Shown here: positions 36,899-44,418 of the stretch, one piece after another
How the letters are laid out: every line of letters begins with the position of its first letter
Position numbering within the stretch: the first letter of the stretch is position 1
Assembly (NCBI GenBank): GCA_028066245.1
Contig: JALCBR010000023.1
Span: 1-51,876 of the forward strand
Origin: Pirellulales bacterium
GTDB lineage: Bacteria; Planctomycetota; Planctomycetia; Pirellulales; S012-138
Direction: 5' to 3'
Length of the DNA: 51,876 bases
Notes under the pieces: model-generated
What the model saw: only the letters and a program-made list of their open reading frames with translations
Database searches by the model: none
Told to the model about the DNA's origin: nothing
Program-made: the position numbers and the translations under genes

Positions 36899-37181
36899 CG
36901 TGATTCACCGCTGGGCCAGTCCGGAATGAATTGCTGGTCTCGACCGATCAGAGTCACTCTCAGCTAGCGGATCGTAGCCCCCACCCGTGATGCTATCAAC
37001 GCCCCAACCGGCACAAACGGACCTTGGCCACGGAAACCGTGCTGCACGCACCGCAAATCTCCCATTCACGACTGAGCGAAGAACGAAGTATGATTTTGGA
37101 CGCAAACGTGCGAGGCGCCTATTTCTCACCATAGAAGTTTTCCCCTAATCATGGGGCGTTAGGGCTGCCCTTCAAACCACG

Positions 37182-37484
37182 ATGGCTGGCGAAAACCTCG
37201 ATCTCAGCAGTGAACCGGATTTGAGCACGGCGCACACAGGCGTGCGACAGCTTGGTGTCCGGCCAGACGCTCGTTATCTCTCAGCAGGACAGGAGTCTCG
37301 GGCAAACGCCCGTGATGGTCGCCGATTTGTTGGCGTAACGTTTGCATGCTGCGACATCTATGCGCGCGTTTATATCAACAGGGACGAGACAGCTTATCAA
37401 GGTCGCTGCCCCCGTTGCTGCAAACCGGTGCTGCTCAAGATCGGGCCTGGCGGTGTGGACTCCCGGTTTTTCACCGCGTATTGA
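37182..37484 (+). CDS. Small conserved protein with CxxCC motif
   Basis: A 100-residue protein. The last 55 residues look strongly constrained: FVGVTFACCDIYARVYINRD, then GRCPRCCKPVLLKIGPGGVD. The two cysteine groups (ACC and CPRCC) could make a small zinc ribbon. The N-terminal 45 residues are polar and probably disordered. I recall near-identical C-termini in other planctomycete genomes, but no function is known. It leads a rightward set of three genes. Confidence 0.75.
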   Translation: MAGENLDLSSEPDLSTAHTGVRQLGVRPDARYLSAGQESRANARDGRRFVGVTFACCDIYARVYINRDETAYQGRCPRCCKPVLLKIGPGGVDSRFFTAY

Positions 37485-37571
37485 GCGATATCATGGATTG
37501 CGGTAGAGTTTGCCGCCCCAAGTGCGCACCTTGGGGCAACCATCCCCATCCGCAAGTCGTTCCATACACGA

Positions 37572-38114
37572 ATGGACGCCACCTTTCCGTTTGACCTGGA
37601 CGTTCCCCGCTGTACGCGGCGCTGCGCGGTCACGGATCGGGAGCTTGCGGAAGGAGAGAAGTTCTATTCCGTGCTGGTGCGGACAGGCGTCGATTACGTG
37701 CGGCAAGATTTCGCCCAAGATCAGTGGCAAGGTCCTCCGGCGGAGACACTTGCCTGGTGGCAGGCGGAGATCCCTCAGCGCAACGCGACCCGTGTAAAGC
37801 TAGCGCCCAACGAAGTCTTGTGGCAACTGTTCTTGGACTTGGCCGAGCGGCCGGAGGAAGCGGACAAGCGCTATGTGCTGACATTGTTTCTGATTCGCCG
37901 CCGCACCTTGAAGCTCAGCGAACGGTCGACCAGCGATGCCAAGATGATGAATGTCTTCCACACGCGTAGCGGAGATGAGTTTCACGTGCCTGTCATCGAT
38001 TTCGACGAGCAACGCGCGACGACAATCCAGCAGGAGCTGATGGGCCTGCTGTACGCGCAAGCTGAGTCTGATAGTGACGATCAAGCAACCGACACGGAAG
38101 CCAGCGAACTCTAG
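37572..38114 (+). CDS. Conserved hypothetical protein
   Basis: A 180-residue soluble protein. It opens with a beta-rich cysteine region (DVPRCTRRCAVTDRELAEGE, then KFYSVLVRTGVDYVRQDF), then a helical part (LWQLFLDLAERPEEADKRYV), a strand region (RSGDEFHVPVIDF) and an acidic tail. The short spacing and shared direction with the preceding and following genes suggest an operon. The CTRRC start could bind a metal. No named family is known to me. Confidence 0.78.
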   Translation: MDATFPFDLDVPRCTRRCAVTDRELAEGEKFYSVLVRTGVDYVRQDFAQDQWQGPPAETLAWWQAEIPQRNATRVKLAPNEVLWQLFLDLAERPEEADKRYVLTLFLIRRRTLKLSERSTSDAKMMNVFHTRSGDEFHVPVIDFDEQRATTIQQELMGLLYAQAESDSDDQATDTEASEL

Positions 38115-38151
38115 CACAACCGGGATGCCACTACTCAACGAGATCAACGGA

Positions 38152-39381
38152 ATGACTCGCAGACCCTTTCAGGCGCTACTCCTCACACTGCTCGCCGTGA
38201 CCGCACTGTCTAGCGGAGGCTGCCAGTGGTTTCGACAGATGCTGAACCCGCGTCCGCAGTTGATTGTGGATGAAAACCCCAACTTCAGCCAGGTCGCCAA
38301 CATTGTCAATCAAAACTCCGCCCGAGTTGTCTCGCTGCAATCCAACAGCGCGCGGATCGGCTCATCCCAAATGCCGGCGACGCTGAATGCCAACTTGGCA
38401 CTACGGCGCGATCGCCGCTTCCGGCTGAAGGCGGACTTTGCACTCAGTGGTACCGAAGTGGACCTGGGAAGCAATGACGATCTGTTCTGGGTTTGGATAC
38501 GTCGCGGCGATCCCAAGGCGTTGTACTTTTGCCGACACGACCAGTTTCACCAGTCCAATGCGCAGTCAATTCTTCCAGTACAAACGGATTGGCTGATCGA
38601 AGCTTTCGGGTTGACGACGTTTGACCCCAACCAGAACTACCTGGGCCCGGAACCGGTCGGCAGGAATCGCCTGCGCCTGACGAGCTTGGTTCAGACGCCT
38701 CAAGGGCCAATGAGCAAAGTCACAGTGGTCGATGCTCGGTACGGCGATGTGCTGGAACAACATCTGTATGACGGGAACCAGCAGTTGGTAGCCAGCGCTC
38801 TCACGAGTGACCACAGGGGATATGCCTTGCAAGACAACACACAGGTTTACTTGCCGCACGAAGTTCAACTTGAGTTTCCGAAGACCAACATGACGTTAAC
38901 GATCTCCGTCTCAAGCTATGAAATCAACCAGATTGGCGCGGACGCCAACCTGGCGCTGTGGAAGATGCCAAACATCCCGGGATATCCACTGGTCGATTTG
39001 GCTGACCCCAATCTCAGGCTGACGCCCATCGCCGGCCCATTCCCAGCGACCGGGCAGCAACAACCCGGAGCCCAGCCCAGCGGTGCACAGCAGTACGGAG
39101 CACAATACGGCGGCGTCTCGCCTGTCAGCTATCCCAGCGGTGCCTCGCAGGGCTTCCGGCCGCCCGGTGATACGTTTCCCGGAGCCAACCCTTCGGAAAC
39201 TTCAGGCGGTCATACGCGCGACGATTGGAGTAGTCCGGTCTCAGATGGTGGACTTTCCGGCAGTGCGTTCACGTCTGACAGCGTAGGTCCGGTTGGTTCA
39301 ACATTAACCGGGCAGTCCAATCACCGCGAGACAATCGTCTCACCGCCACAAAGTTATGAGCCCCAGCGGGTGCTGCGGTGA
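38152..39381 (+). CDS. LolA/LolB-like envelope lipoprotein with Gly/Gln-rich tail
   Basis: A 409-residue lipoprotein with signal FQALLLTLLAVTALSSGGC. Residues about 40-290 are long antiparallel strands (LNANLALRRDRRFRLKADF; VDLGSNDDLFWVWIRRGD; SKVTVVDARYGDVLEQHLYD), the pattern of the half-barrel shared by LolA, LolB and DUF4292 lipoproteins, so a lipid-handling role is possible but inferred. The last 110 residues are low-complexity (QQPGAQPSGAQQYGAQYGG). I chose the ATG at 38152 because the signal peptide begins there; ATG 38125 is an alternative. Its final 113 bases overlap the antisense EF-hand gene. Confidence 0.78.
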   Translation: MTRRPFQALLLTLLAVTALSSGGCQWFRQMLNPRPQLIVDENPNFSQVANIVNQNSARVVSLQSNSARIGSSQMPATLNANLALRRDRRFRLKADFALSGTEVDLGSNDDLFWVWIRRGDPKALYFCRHDQFHQSNAQSILPVQTDWLIEAFGLTTFDPNQNYLGPEPVGRNRLRLTSLVQTPQGPMSKVTVVDARYGDVLEQHLYDGNQQLVASALTSDHRGYALQDNTQVYLPHEVQLEFPKTNMTLTISVSSYEINQIGADANLALWKMPNIPGYPLVDLADPNLRLTPIAGPFPATGQQQPGAQPSGAQQYGAQYGGVSPVSYPSGASQGFRPPGDTFPGANPSETSGGHTRDDWSSPVSDGGLSGSAFTSDSVGPVGSTLTGQSNHRETIVSPPQSYEPQRVLR

Positions 39382-41200
39382 ACGGAGCATTCCAAGATTG
39401 ACTAAACTCGCCGGCGGCGCGAGCTTCTTCCTGATCGACAAGGCCGTCATCATTGGTGTCGAGCATTTTGAATTGTTCATCGGACCCAAGGAACTCGCGA
39501 CGGCTGACGTCTCCATCATCGTTGGTATCCATGGCTGCAAACCAACGGAGTGATTCCTCGTTCGTTGTGTCAACATTGACTGAACCATCGGCTCGGCGGA
39601 CTTCCACACTGATAGAAGTGGGTAACTCGCTGTATTGAATGGTCCCGTTCCCGTCTGCATCAAGTGACATGAGCCGGTCACCGGCGGATTGCATTTCGCG
39701 AGCCGTGATCCGCCCGTCACCGTTGATGTCCAATGCCGAGAAAACGGAACGTTCTTCACTCCGCACCGTGATGGTGATCTCCGTCAGCCGAGCCGCCTGA
39801 CTCCACGCCAGCGCAGTTTCGATCTCATCCGCCACCAGCATCTTGTTGGCATTGGCATCCAGAACCGAGAATCGATCACCCGCGGTAAGTGGATTGACGC
39901 TCGCCTCTTCGACATCCAAATACCCATCCTGATTTGCGTCAAATCGGCGGATGAACGACTTGGCTGCCTGCTGCGCGGCCTCCATTCCGTCAGCGTCTGC
40001 TGATCGGAACGTCAAACGCGAGCCCGAGATGTCAAAAGTCGCCTCTTCGAGAGCAGAGGATGACTCCTCAATTGGCATCAAGAGTGAGAGCGAGGAAAGC
40101 ACATGGAGACCGGCAGGGCGATGATCGCTCTCGCCAAGGTTGACGTTGATAATCAAATGCGGCGCGATTTCGCCAAGGCGCTCGACTTCCTTCGTACGCA
40201 AGTAGCCATCTCCACTCAAATCCAACAGGTTGAACAGGTCCGGATCAAGCGGAAAGCTGGCTGCGGAAAGCCCTCCGTCTAAGTAGTATCGCTCATCGAG
40301 TTCATAGGAGACAGTATTCCAGTTGAGCAAATCCGTGACATGCATGGCCAACCGCGGGGCGACTTCGCGCCCGGATGTATTGGTCGCCATTTGCGAAGGC
40401 AGGATATCTCGCAATCGAACCACGTCATCATCGTCCGTGTCATGGCGGCGGAGGAGAGCTTCTACAGTGTGAGCTTCCTCTTGTGACAAGTGACCGTCAC
40501 GATTGGTATCTATTGATCGCCACCAGCGATCCAACACGGTGCGAGTAGCGCTGCTGTCAATCGCCACTGTGGCGGCGGTGACTTCCGCATCGCCACCTGT
40601 GGTGTCCGCGCTGATATAAGCACGGACTTCCTCTGCATCGGCGAGTGTGTTTCCGTTGGAGTCCCATTGTTCGATCTGCGACGGCAAGTCCATGTCCGAC
40701 GCAGGCGGTTGATTCATTCTCAACCCCAGGAACCGCGCGTCTTGCAAAGCTTGTTTCCAGGTCAGCGGCTCTGCGCCATCTGCAATTTGCAGCAGACGGT
40801 CGATCAAGCCTTCCAACGCAGTTTGGTAAGGCATTCCGTCAATCGAGATGACCAATTCGACGATGGCAGGTCCCTGCGGCGTAAGAAAGAGGAACCGTTC
40901 TGTGGCTTTGGTCAGGTCGAATGGTTTGGCAGTAGTTTTTGCAGTCTGGTTGCCGGATTGTGAGCTGGCGTTGACGAGGTCGGTGCCGCCGCCGGTCGCT
41001 TGAGGAGATTGGTGTGCGGAAGTCTCGCCAAAGTTTGGAGATTCTGTTGAGTTTTGCTTCTCGAACGGCTGCTTCGGTTTTTCGCTTCCTTGCCCATGGA
41101 TCGATTGTGTGCGTTTCTGTGGAGGAGAATCTTCCCCACAGCCAGTCAGGAAAGCCAGGAACAGGAAAGCCAGGAACAGCAGCTTGCCGAAAGTAAACAT
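39269..41200 (-). CDS. EF-hand lipoprotein with about ten calcium-binding loops
   Basis: A 643-residue lipoprotein. The signal FGKLLFLAFLFLAFLTGC ends in the lipobox LTGC. After a Ser/Gln-rich linker, EF-hand loops recur: WDSNGNTLADAEE (weak), DTNRDGHLSQEE, DTDDDDVVRLRD, DLSGDGYLRTKE, DANQDGYLDVEE, DANANKMLVADE, DINGDGRITARE, DADGNGTIQYSE, DTNDDGDVSRRE and DTNDDGLVDQEE. Probably a calcium-binding envelope protein. I chose the ATG at 41200, where the signal starts; the frame opens at 41368 inside the upstream gene. It follows the DUF1549 gene by 125 bases. The last 48 or so residues after the final EF-hand lie mostly in the antisense overlap. Confidence 0.88.
   Translation of the reverse strand: MFTFGKLLFLAFLFLAFLTGCGEDSPPQKRTQSIHGQGSEKPKQPFEKQNSTESPNFGETSAHQSPQATGGGTDLVNASSQSGNQTAKTTAKPFDLTKATERFLFLTPQGPAIVELVISIDGMPYQTALEGLIDRLLQIADGAEPLTWKQALQDARFLGLRMNQPPASDMDLPSQIEQWDSNGNTLADAEEVRAYISADTTGGDAEVTAATVAIDSSATRTVLDRWWRSIDTNRDGHLSQEEAHTVEALLRRHDTDDDDVVRLRDILPSQMATNTSGREVAPRLAMHVTDLLNWNTVSYELDERYYLDGGLSAASFPLDPDLFNLLDLSGDGYLRTKEVERLGEIAPHLIINVNLGESDHRPAGLHVLSSLSLLMPIEESSSALEEATFDISGSRLTFRSADADGMEAAQQAAKSFIRRFDANQDGYLDVEEASVNPLTAGDRFSVLDANANKMLVADEIETALAWSQAARLTEITITVRSEERSVFSALDINGDGRITAREMQSAGDRLMSLDADGNGTIQYSELPTSISVEVRRADGSVNVDTTNEESLRWFAAMDTNDDGDVSRREFLGSDEQFKMLDTNDDGLVDQEEARAAGEFSQSWNAPFTAAPAGAHNFVAVRRLSRGDWTARLMLNQPDLRCQT
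41147..41176 (-). repeat. 15-bp tandem duplication in a signal peptide
   Basis: The unit CAGGAAAGCCAGGAA (plus strand) occurs twice back to back (41147-41161 and 41162-41176). In the EF-hand lipoprotein it encodes LFLAF-LFLAF, so the duplication lengthens the hydrophobic core of the signal peptide in frame. Confidence 0.9.
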
Positions 41201-41325
41201 CTGTGGAACGGGCGAAAGCACCCCGTCCAACCCGAAACTTGTCAACCGGCTGGCGAGAGAGGAATGCCGGCCGATGGCGTCTTCCGCAATTGGTTGATCG
41301 CACATCAGTTTATCCGCCCACCGCT

Positions 41326-42933
41326 TCAATGATTGAAGGTAAACTCCGCGCTGTTGACGATGGCCCACAGGACATCACCAAGCGCCTGTTCTTGGCTTCC
41401 TGTTGCGCCGCCGGAAGAAACATACTCAGCAAATTTGGAACGCTCTGTCTCGTAGGGACGCCTTGAAAGCGTTGCCAAGAAAAGAATCTCCACCCGCTGA
41501 CCATCGCTGAGAAATGGCGCTGTTAGCCCGGCCAACGTCCCCGTTGCCCCCAACTCTGTGCCACTAGTCACGGTTTGCCCGTTCATGATTGAAAGCGCTT
41601 GGGGGATGCCGGAACGGTACTCATCCGCGCCTGCTCCCACACCACGAAAACGGGCCACGAACTCTGCCCGGGCGGGATCGCGCTGAAACAAGATTGCGTT
41701 CTCATCGGGAGATGGTTCGTTGATGTCCGCTCGCAACCGCGTGGCCATCAATAACGCATCATACAGTTGTTCTGCGGAAAGATTCTTGATCGCCATCCGG
41801 GCAAAGCGCGATGTCATCTCATACGTGTCGTCCGTTTCAGACCGGCTGGTCAATTGATATGCCTGCGAATTTGCCAGCGTGCGGTAGAGCTCTCTCAAGT
41901 CATATTCGGAGGCCACGAAAGAGTCTGCCAGGTCCTGCAACAACTGGGCATGTTGCGGCGTCTCCACAAGATCCAGATTATCGATGGGCTCTGCCAGCGG
42001 CCGTCCAAACAACTGTGCCCAAACGCGATTGACGGTTGCCTTGGCGAAATACGGATTACTGTTGGATGCCAGCCAGATGGCCAACTCGCGCCGGCGGTTG
42101 CTCACATTCGCGTCCGGCTGTTGTCCGCCCAAAAACGTCGGCGGAACAACCGTCTCGGTCTCTGGCAACGTCACCTCACCTTCATCAACGTCGCGCAGCC
42201 TGGCGCCGCCTAGCATGGGGATATCGCCTATCATGTTGGGCGCATCCGGCTGCACACGGGCAAAGAACGCGGCGTACCCCCAAAACTCCTCCTGCTTCCA
42301 ATCGGCAAAAGGATGATCGTGGCATTGGGCGCAACCGATTTGTACGCCCAAGAAGATGTCGGCCGTACTCGCAGCGATCTTTTCTGGCATGACATCCAGC
42401 GACGTATAGAACACCGCAGGCCCAGCCTCGTCACCTTCCCCATCAGCAACCAACAAATCCGCAACCAGGTTGTCATACCGCAAGTTGCTAGCGAATCGCT
42501 CACGCAGCCATTCGTGGAAAATCCCCTGATCTCCACCCAATCCAAACGGGTCCTCTTCCTCAGGCAGGAGGAAGCCGACCCAGGTGTTCGCCAGGTGGCT
42601 GGCATGGCGCGGACTGGCAAGCAAGCGTTCGATTCGCCGCCGCCGCTTGTCTGGTTTGGTGTCTGCTAGGAAGGAACGGACGTCAGAAACACGGGGAAGC
42701 GTGCCAGTCAAATCCAATGTCACCCGCCGCAAGAATTCGACGTCAGTCGCGTTATCGGCAGGTGTGATCCCAGCCTCTGACCAAGATTGTGACAGCAATT
42801 GGTCAATCCGTCGGGACATAGCTCCGCTGACCCGATCATCTGGGCGACTGTCTTGCCCTGTCGCGGCCTCGTCGATTCCAATCGTCGCCAGGCCCGCAAC
42901 AATTGCAGTGCAACCATACAGAAAGGTCCGCAT
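41326..42933 (-). CDS. DUF1549/DUF1553 planctomycete protein
   Basis: A 535-residue exported protein (leader RTFLYGCTAIVAGLATIG). DUF1549 covers about residues 40-230: EFLRRVTLDLTGTLPRVSDV, DNLVADLLVADG and the hallmark IGCAQCHDHPFADWKQEEFW, whose CAQCH could bind c-type haem. DUF1553 follows: NSNPYFAKATVNRVWAQLFG, DLRELYRTLANSQAYQLTSR, and a C-terminal NGQTVTSG and VEILFLATLSRRPYETE. The family is greatly expanded in planctomycetes and usually adjoins a DUF1501 gene. Here there is none and no extra cytochrome domain; an EF-hand lipoprotein gene follows instead. The function is unproven. Confidence 0.92.
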   Translation of the reverse strand: MRTFLYGCTAIVAGLATIGIDEAATGQDSRPDDRVSGAMSRRIDQLLSQSWSEAGITPADNATDVEFLRRVTLDLTGTLPRVSDVRSFLADTKPDKRRRRIERLLASPRHASHLANTWVGFLLPEEEDPFGLGGDQGIFHEWLRERFASNLRYDNLVADLLVADGEGDEAGPAVFYTSLDVMPEKIAASTADIFLGVQIGCAQCHDHPFADWKQEEFWGYAAFFARVQPDAPNMIGDIPMLGGARLRDVDEGEVTLPETETVVPPTFLGGQQPDANVSNRRRELAIWLASNSNPYFAKATVNRVWAQLFGRPLAEPIDNLDLVETPQHAQLLQDLADSFVASEYDLRELYRTLANSQAYQLTSRSETDDTYEMTSRFARMAIKNLSAEQLYDALLMATRLRADINEPSPDENAILFQRDPARAEFVARFRGVGAGADEYRSGIPQALSIMNGQTVTSGTELGATGTLAGLTAPFLSDGQRVEILFLATLSRRPYETERSKFAEYVSSGGATGSQEQALGDVLWAIVNSAEFTFNH

Positions 42934-43304
42934 CGTTCGATCCCAACAAAATGCAGAGTTCTACACAACCTGGATTGACTCCAGATCCAGGTGACCCCGA
43001 GGGCGCATTAGGGGCGCACCAGCAGGCCGCCAAATCCCCGCCCAAGGTTCAACAATCAGTATAGCGGTGTTCAAACACCCAGAACCAGCAACTTCACCGG
43101 GCGGGCCTCGCACGCCGGCCCCCCAAAGATCTCGCTGGGTACGTAAACCGCGTCCCACTAGACGGTGCCGCACATTTGTCAATAATAGTGGGTTTACTTG
43201 CAATTCCCAGGTAGGAGCGGCTGACTGTTCCGACGATTCGGGGGATGACGCGCCGCCGATCCGAACCTGATGAGTCAACGTCTAACGGTACACAGGAGTG
43301 ATCG
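42934..43304. other. Divergent intergenic region
   Basis: A 371-base region between the leftward DUF1549 gene and the rightward isomerase-like gene. It should hold both promoters; none could be assigned. It ends with a good ribosome site (CAGGAG, 43293-43298). No RNA gene or repeat recognised. Confidence 0.4.
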
Positions 43305-44327
43305 ATGCAGAAGAATTTCAGCACCAAGGAACTTGGATTTACCGCTCCTCAGAATGAGCAAATTGAAATGGCGATGACGTACGAGTTTACGTCCATCGAC
43401 CTCGACATCAACGAATTCGGCCGCCAGGTGCAGTCTCGCGGGATGGAAACAGCCCGGCGTTTGATCGACAGTGCCAAGATCAGCGCCAAGGTGGGCGAGG
43501 CAGAATTCGGCATCGGAACGTTTCGGTTGCCATTTGCAATCAATGAAGATGATGGGCTGTATCAAAGTGATATGAAGCGGCTGCCGGGCCTCGCTCGGGC
43601 CGCTCAAGAGATTGGAGCGCTGCGATGTGTCGTCAAGGTTGAGCCGTTTAGTGACACGCTCTCCATGCAAGAGAACTTTGAACTTCACCGCAGCCGTTTG
43701 GCCGAAATCGCTGCGGCCTTGGGCGAATGTGAAATCAAGCTCGGTGTGGAGTTTGTCGCGCCCGCTTCTGCGCGGCAGGACAAGAAGTTTGAGTTTATTC
43801 ACACGTTTGATGAGCTAACTTCGCTCGTTGACGGTATCGCAAATGTTGGCGTCGTCATTGATGCCTGGCACCTCTATGTCACGGGTACCGGACCGGAAGT
43901 ACTTCAGAAAGTGGCCGTGGACAATATCGTCTGCGTTCGTCTGGCAGATGCTCCTGCGGACATTGCTGCGGCGGATCTGACTTTGCAAGACCGGATGCTG
44001 CCTGCGGAGTCCAACTCCGTGGATTGTGCGGCGTTCGTCAAGCAGTTGGATACCATGGGCTATCAGGGGCCGGTCACGCCGATGTGTGACGGCAACAATT
44101 TTCGCGGTGAGCGACGGGACCTGGTGGCCGAAAAGGCCGGATTGCGGATGAAGAAGGTCTGGATCGCCGCTGGGCTGGCACCGCCGGAACTGGAATCTCT
44201 CTACGCTGTTCCTGCACAGACTGCCGATGACGCAGCGCAAGACGCTGAAGGGGACGCAGCACCTGATGCATCCGCCGAGGAAAACGTCAGCGCTGAGGCA
44301 AGCCAGACTGAAGCGGCTTCCGCATAG
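43305..44327 (+). CDS. Sugar-phosphate isomerase/epimerase-like TIM-barrel protein
   Basis: A 340-residue protein of the xylose-isomerase-like TIM-barrel (AP endonuclease 2) family. Barrel features are YEFTSIDLDINEFGRQVQSR, a glutamate strand CVVKVEPFSDT, LGVEFVAPASARQ, ANVGVVIDAWHLYVTGTG and CVRLADAPADI. The paired Glu and Asp-His residues fit a metal site. The last 35 residues are an acidic, alanine-rich tail (DDAAQDAEGDAAPDASAEEN) not typical of the family. The start at 43305 has CAGGAG seven bases upstream. It precedes the voltage-sensor gene by 91 bases in the same direction. Confidence 0.82.
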   Translation: MQKNFSTKELGFTAPQNEQIEMAMTYEFTSIDLDINEFGRQVQSRGMETARRLIDSAKISAKVGEAEFGIGTFRLPFAINEDDGLYQSDMKRLPGLARAAQEIGALRCVVKVEPFSDTLSMQENFELHRSRLAEIAAALGECEIKLGVEFVAPASARQDKKFEFIHTFDELTSLVDGIANVGVVIDAWHLYVTGTGPEVLQKVAVDNIVCVRLADAPADIAAADLTLQDRMLPAESNSVDCAAFVKQLDTMGYQGPVTPMCDGNNFRGERRDLVAEKAGLRMKKVWIAAGLAPPELESLYAVPAQTADDAAQDAEGDAAPDASAEENVSAEASQTEAASA

Positions 44328-44418
44328 TCCGTCGCGTGTGCCGATCCAACGGAGCACGTTTGACGACTCGTTGAAAATTCCGCTCTTACGACGGCAAGTC
44401 CCTGTACATTGATGGTCG

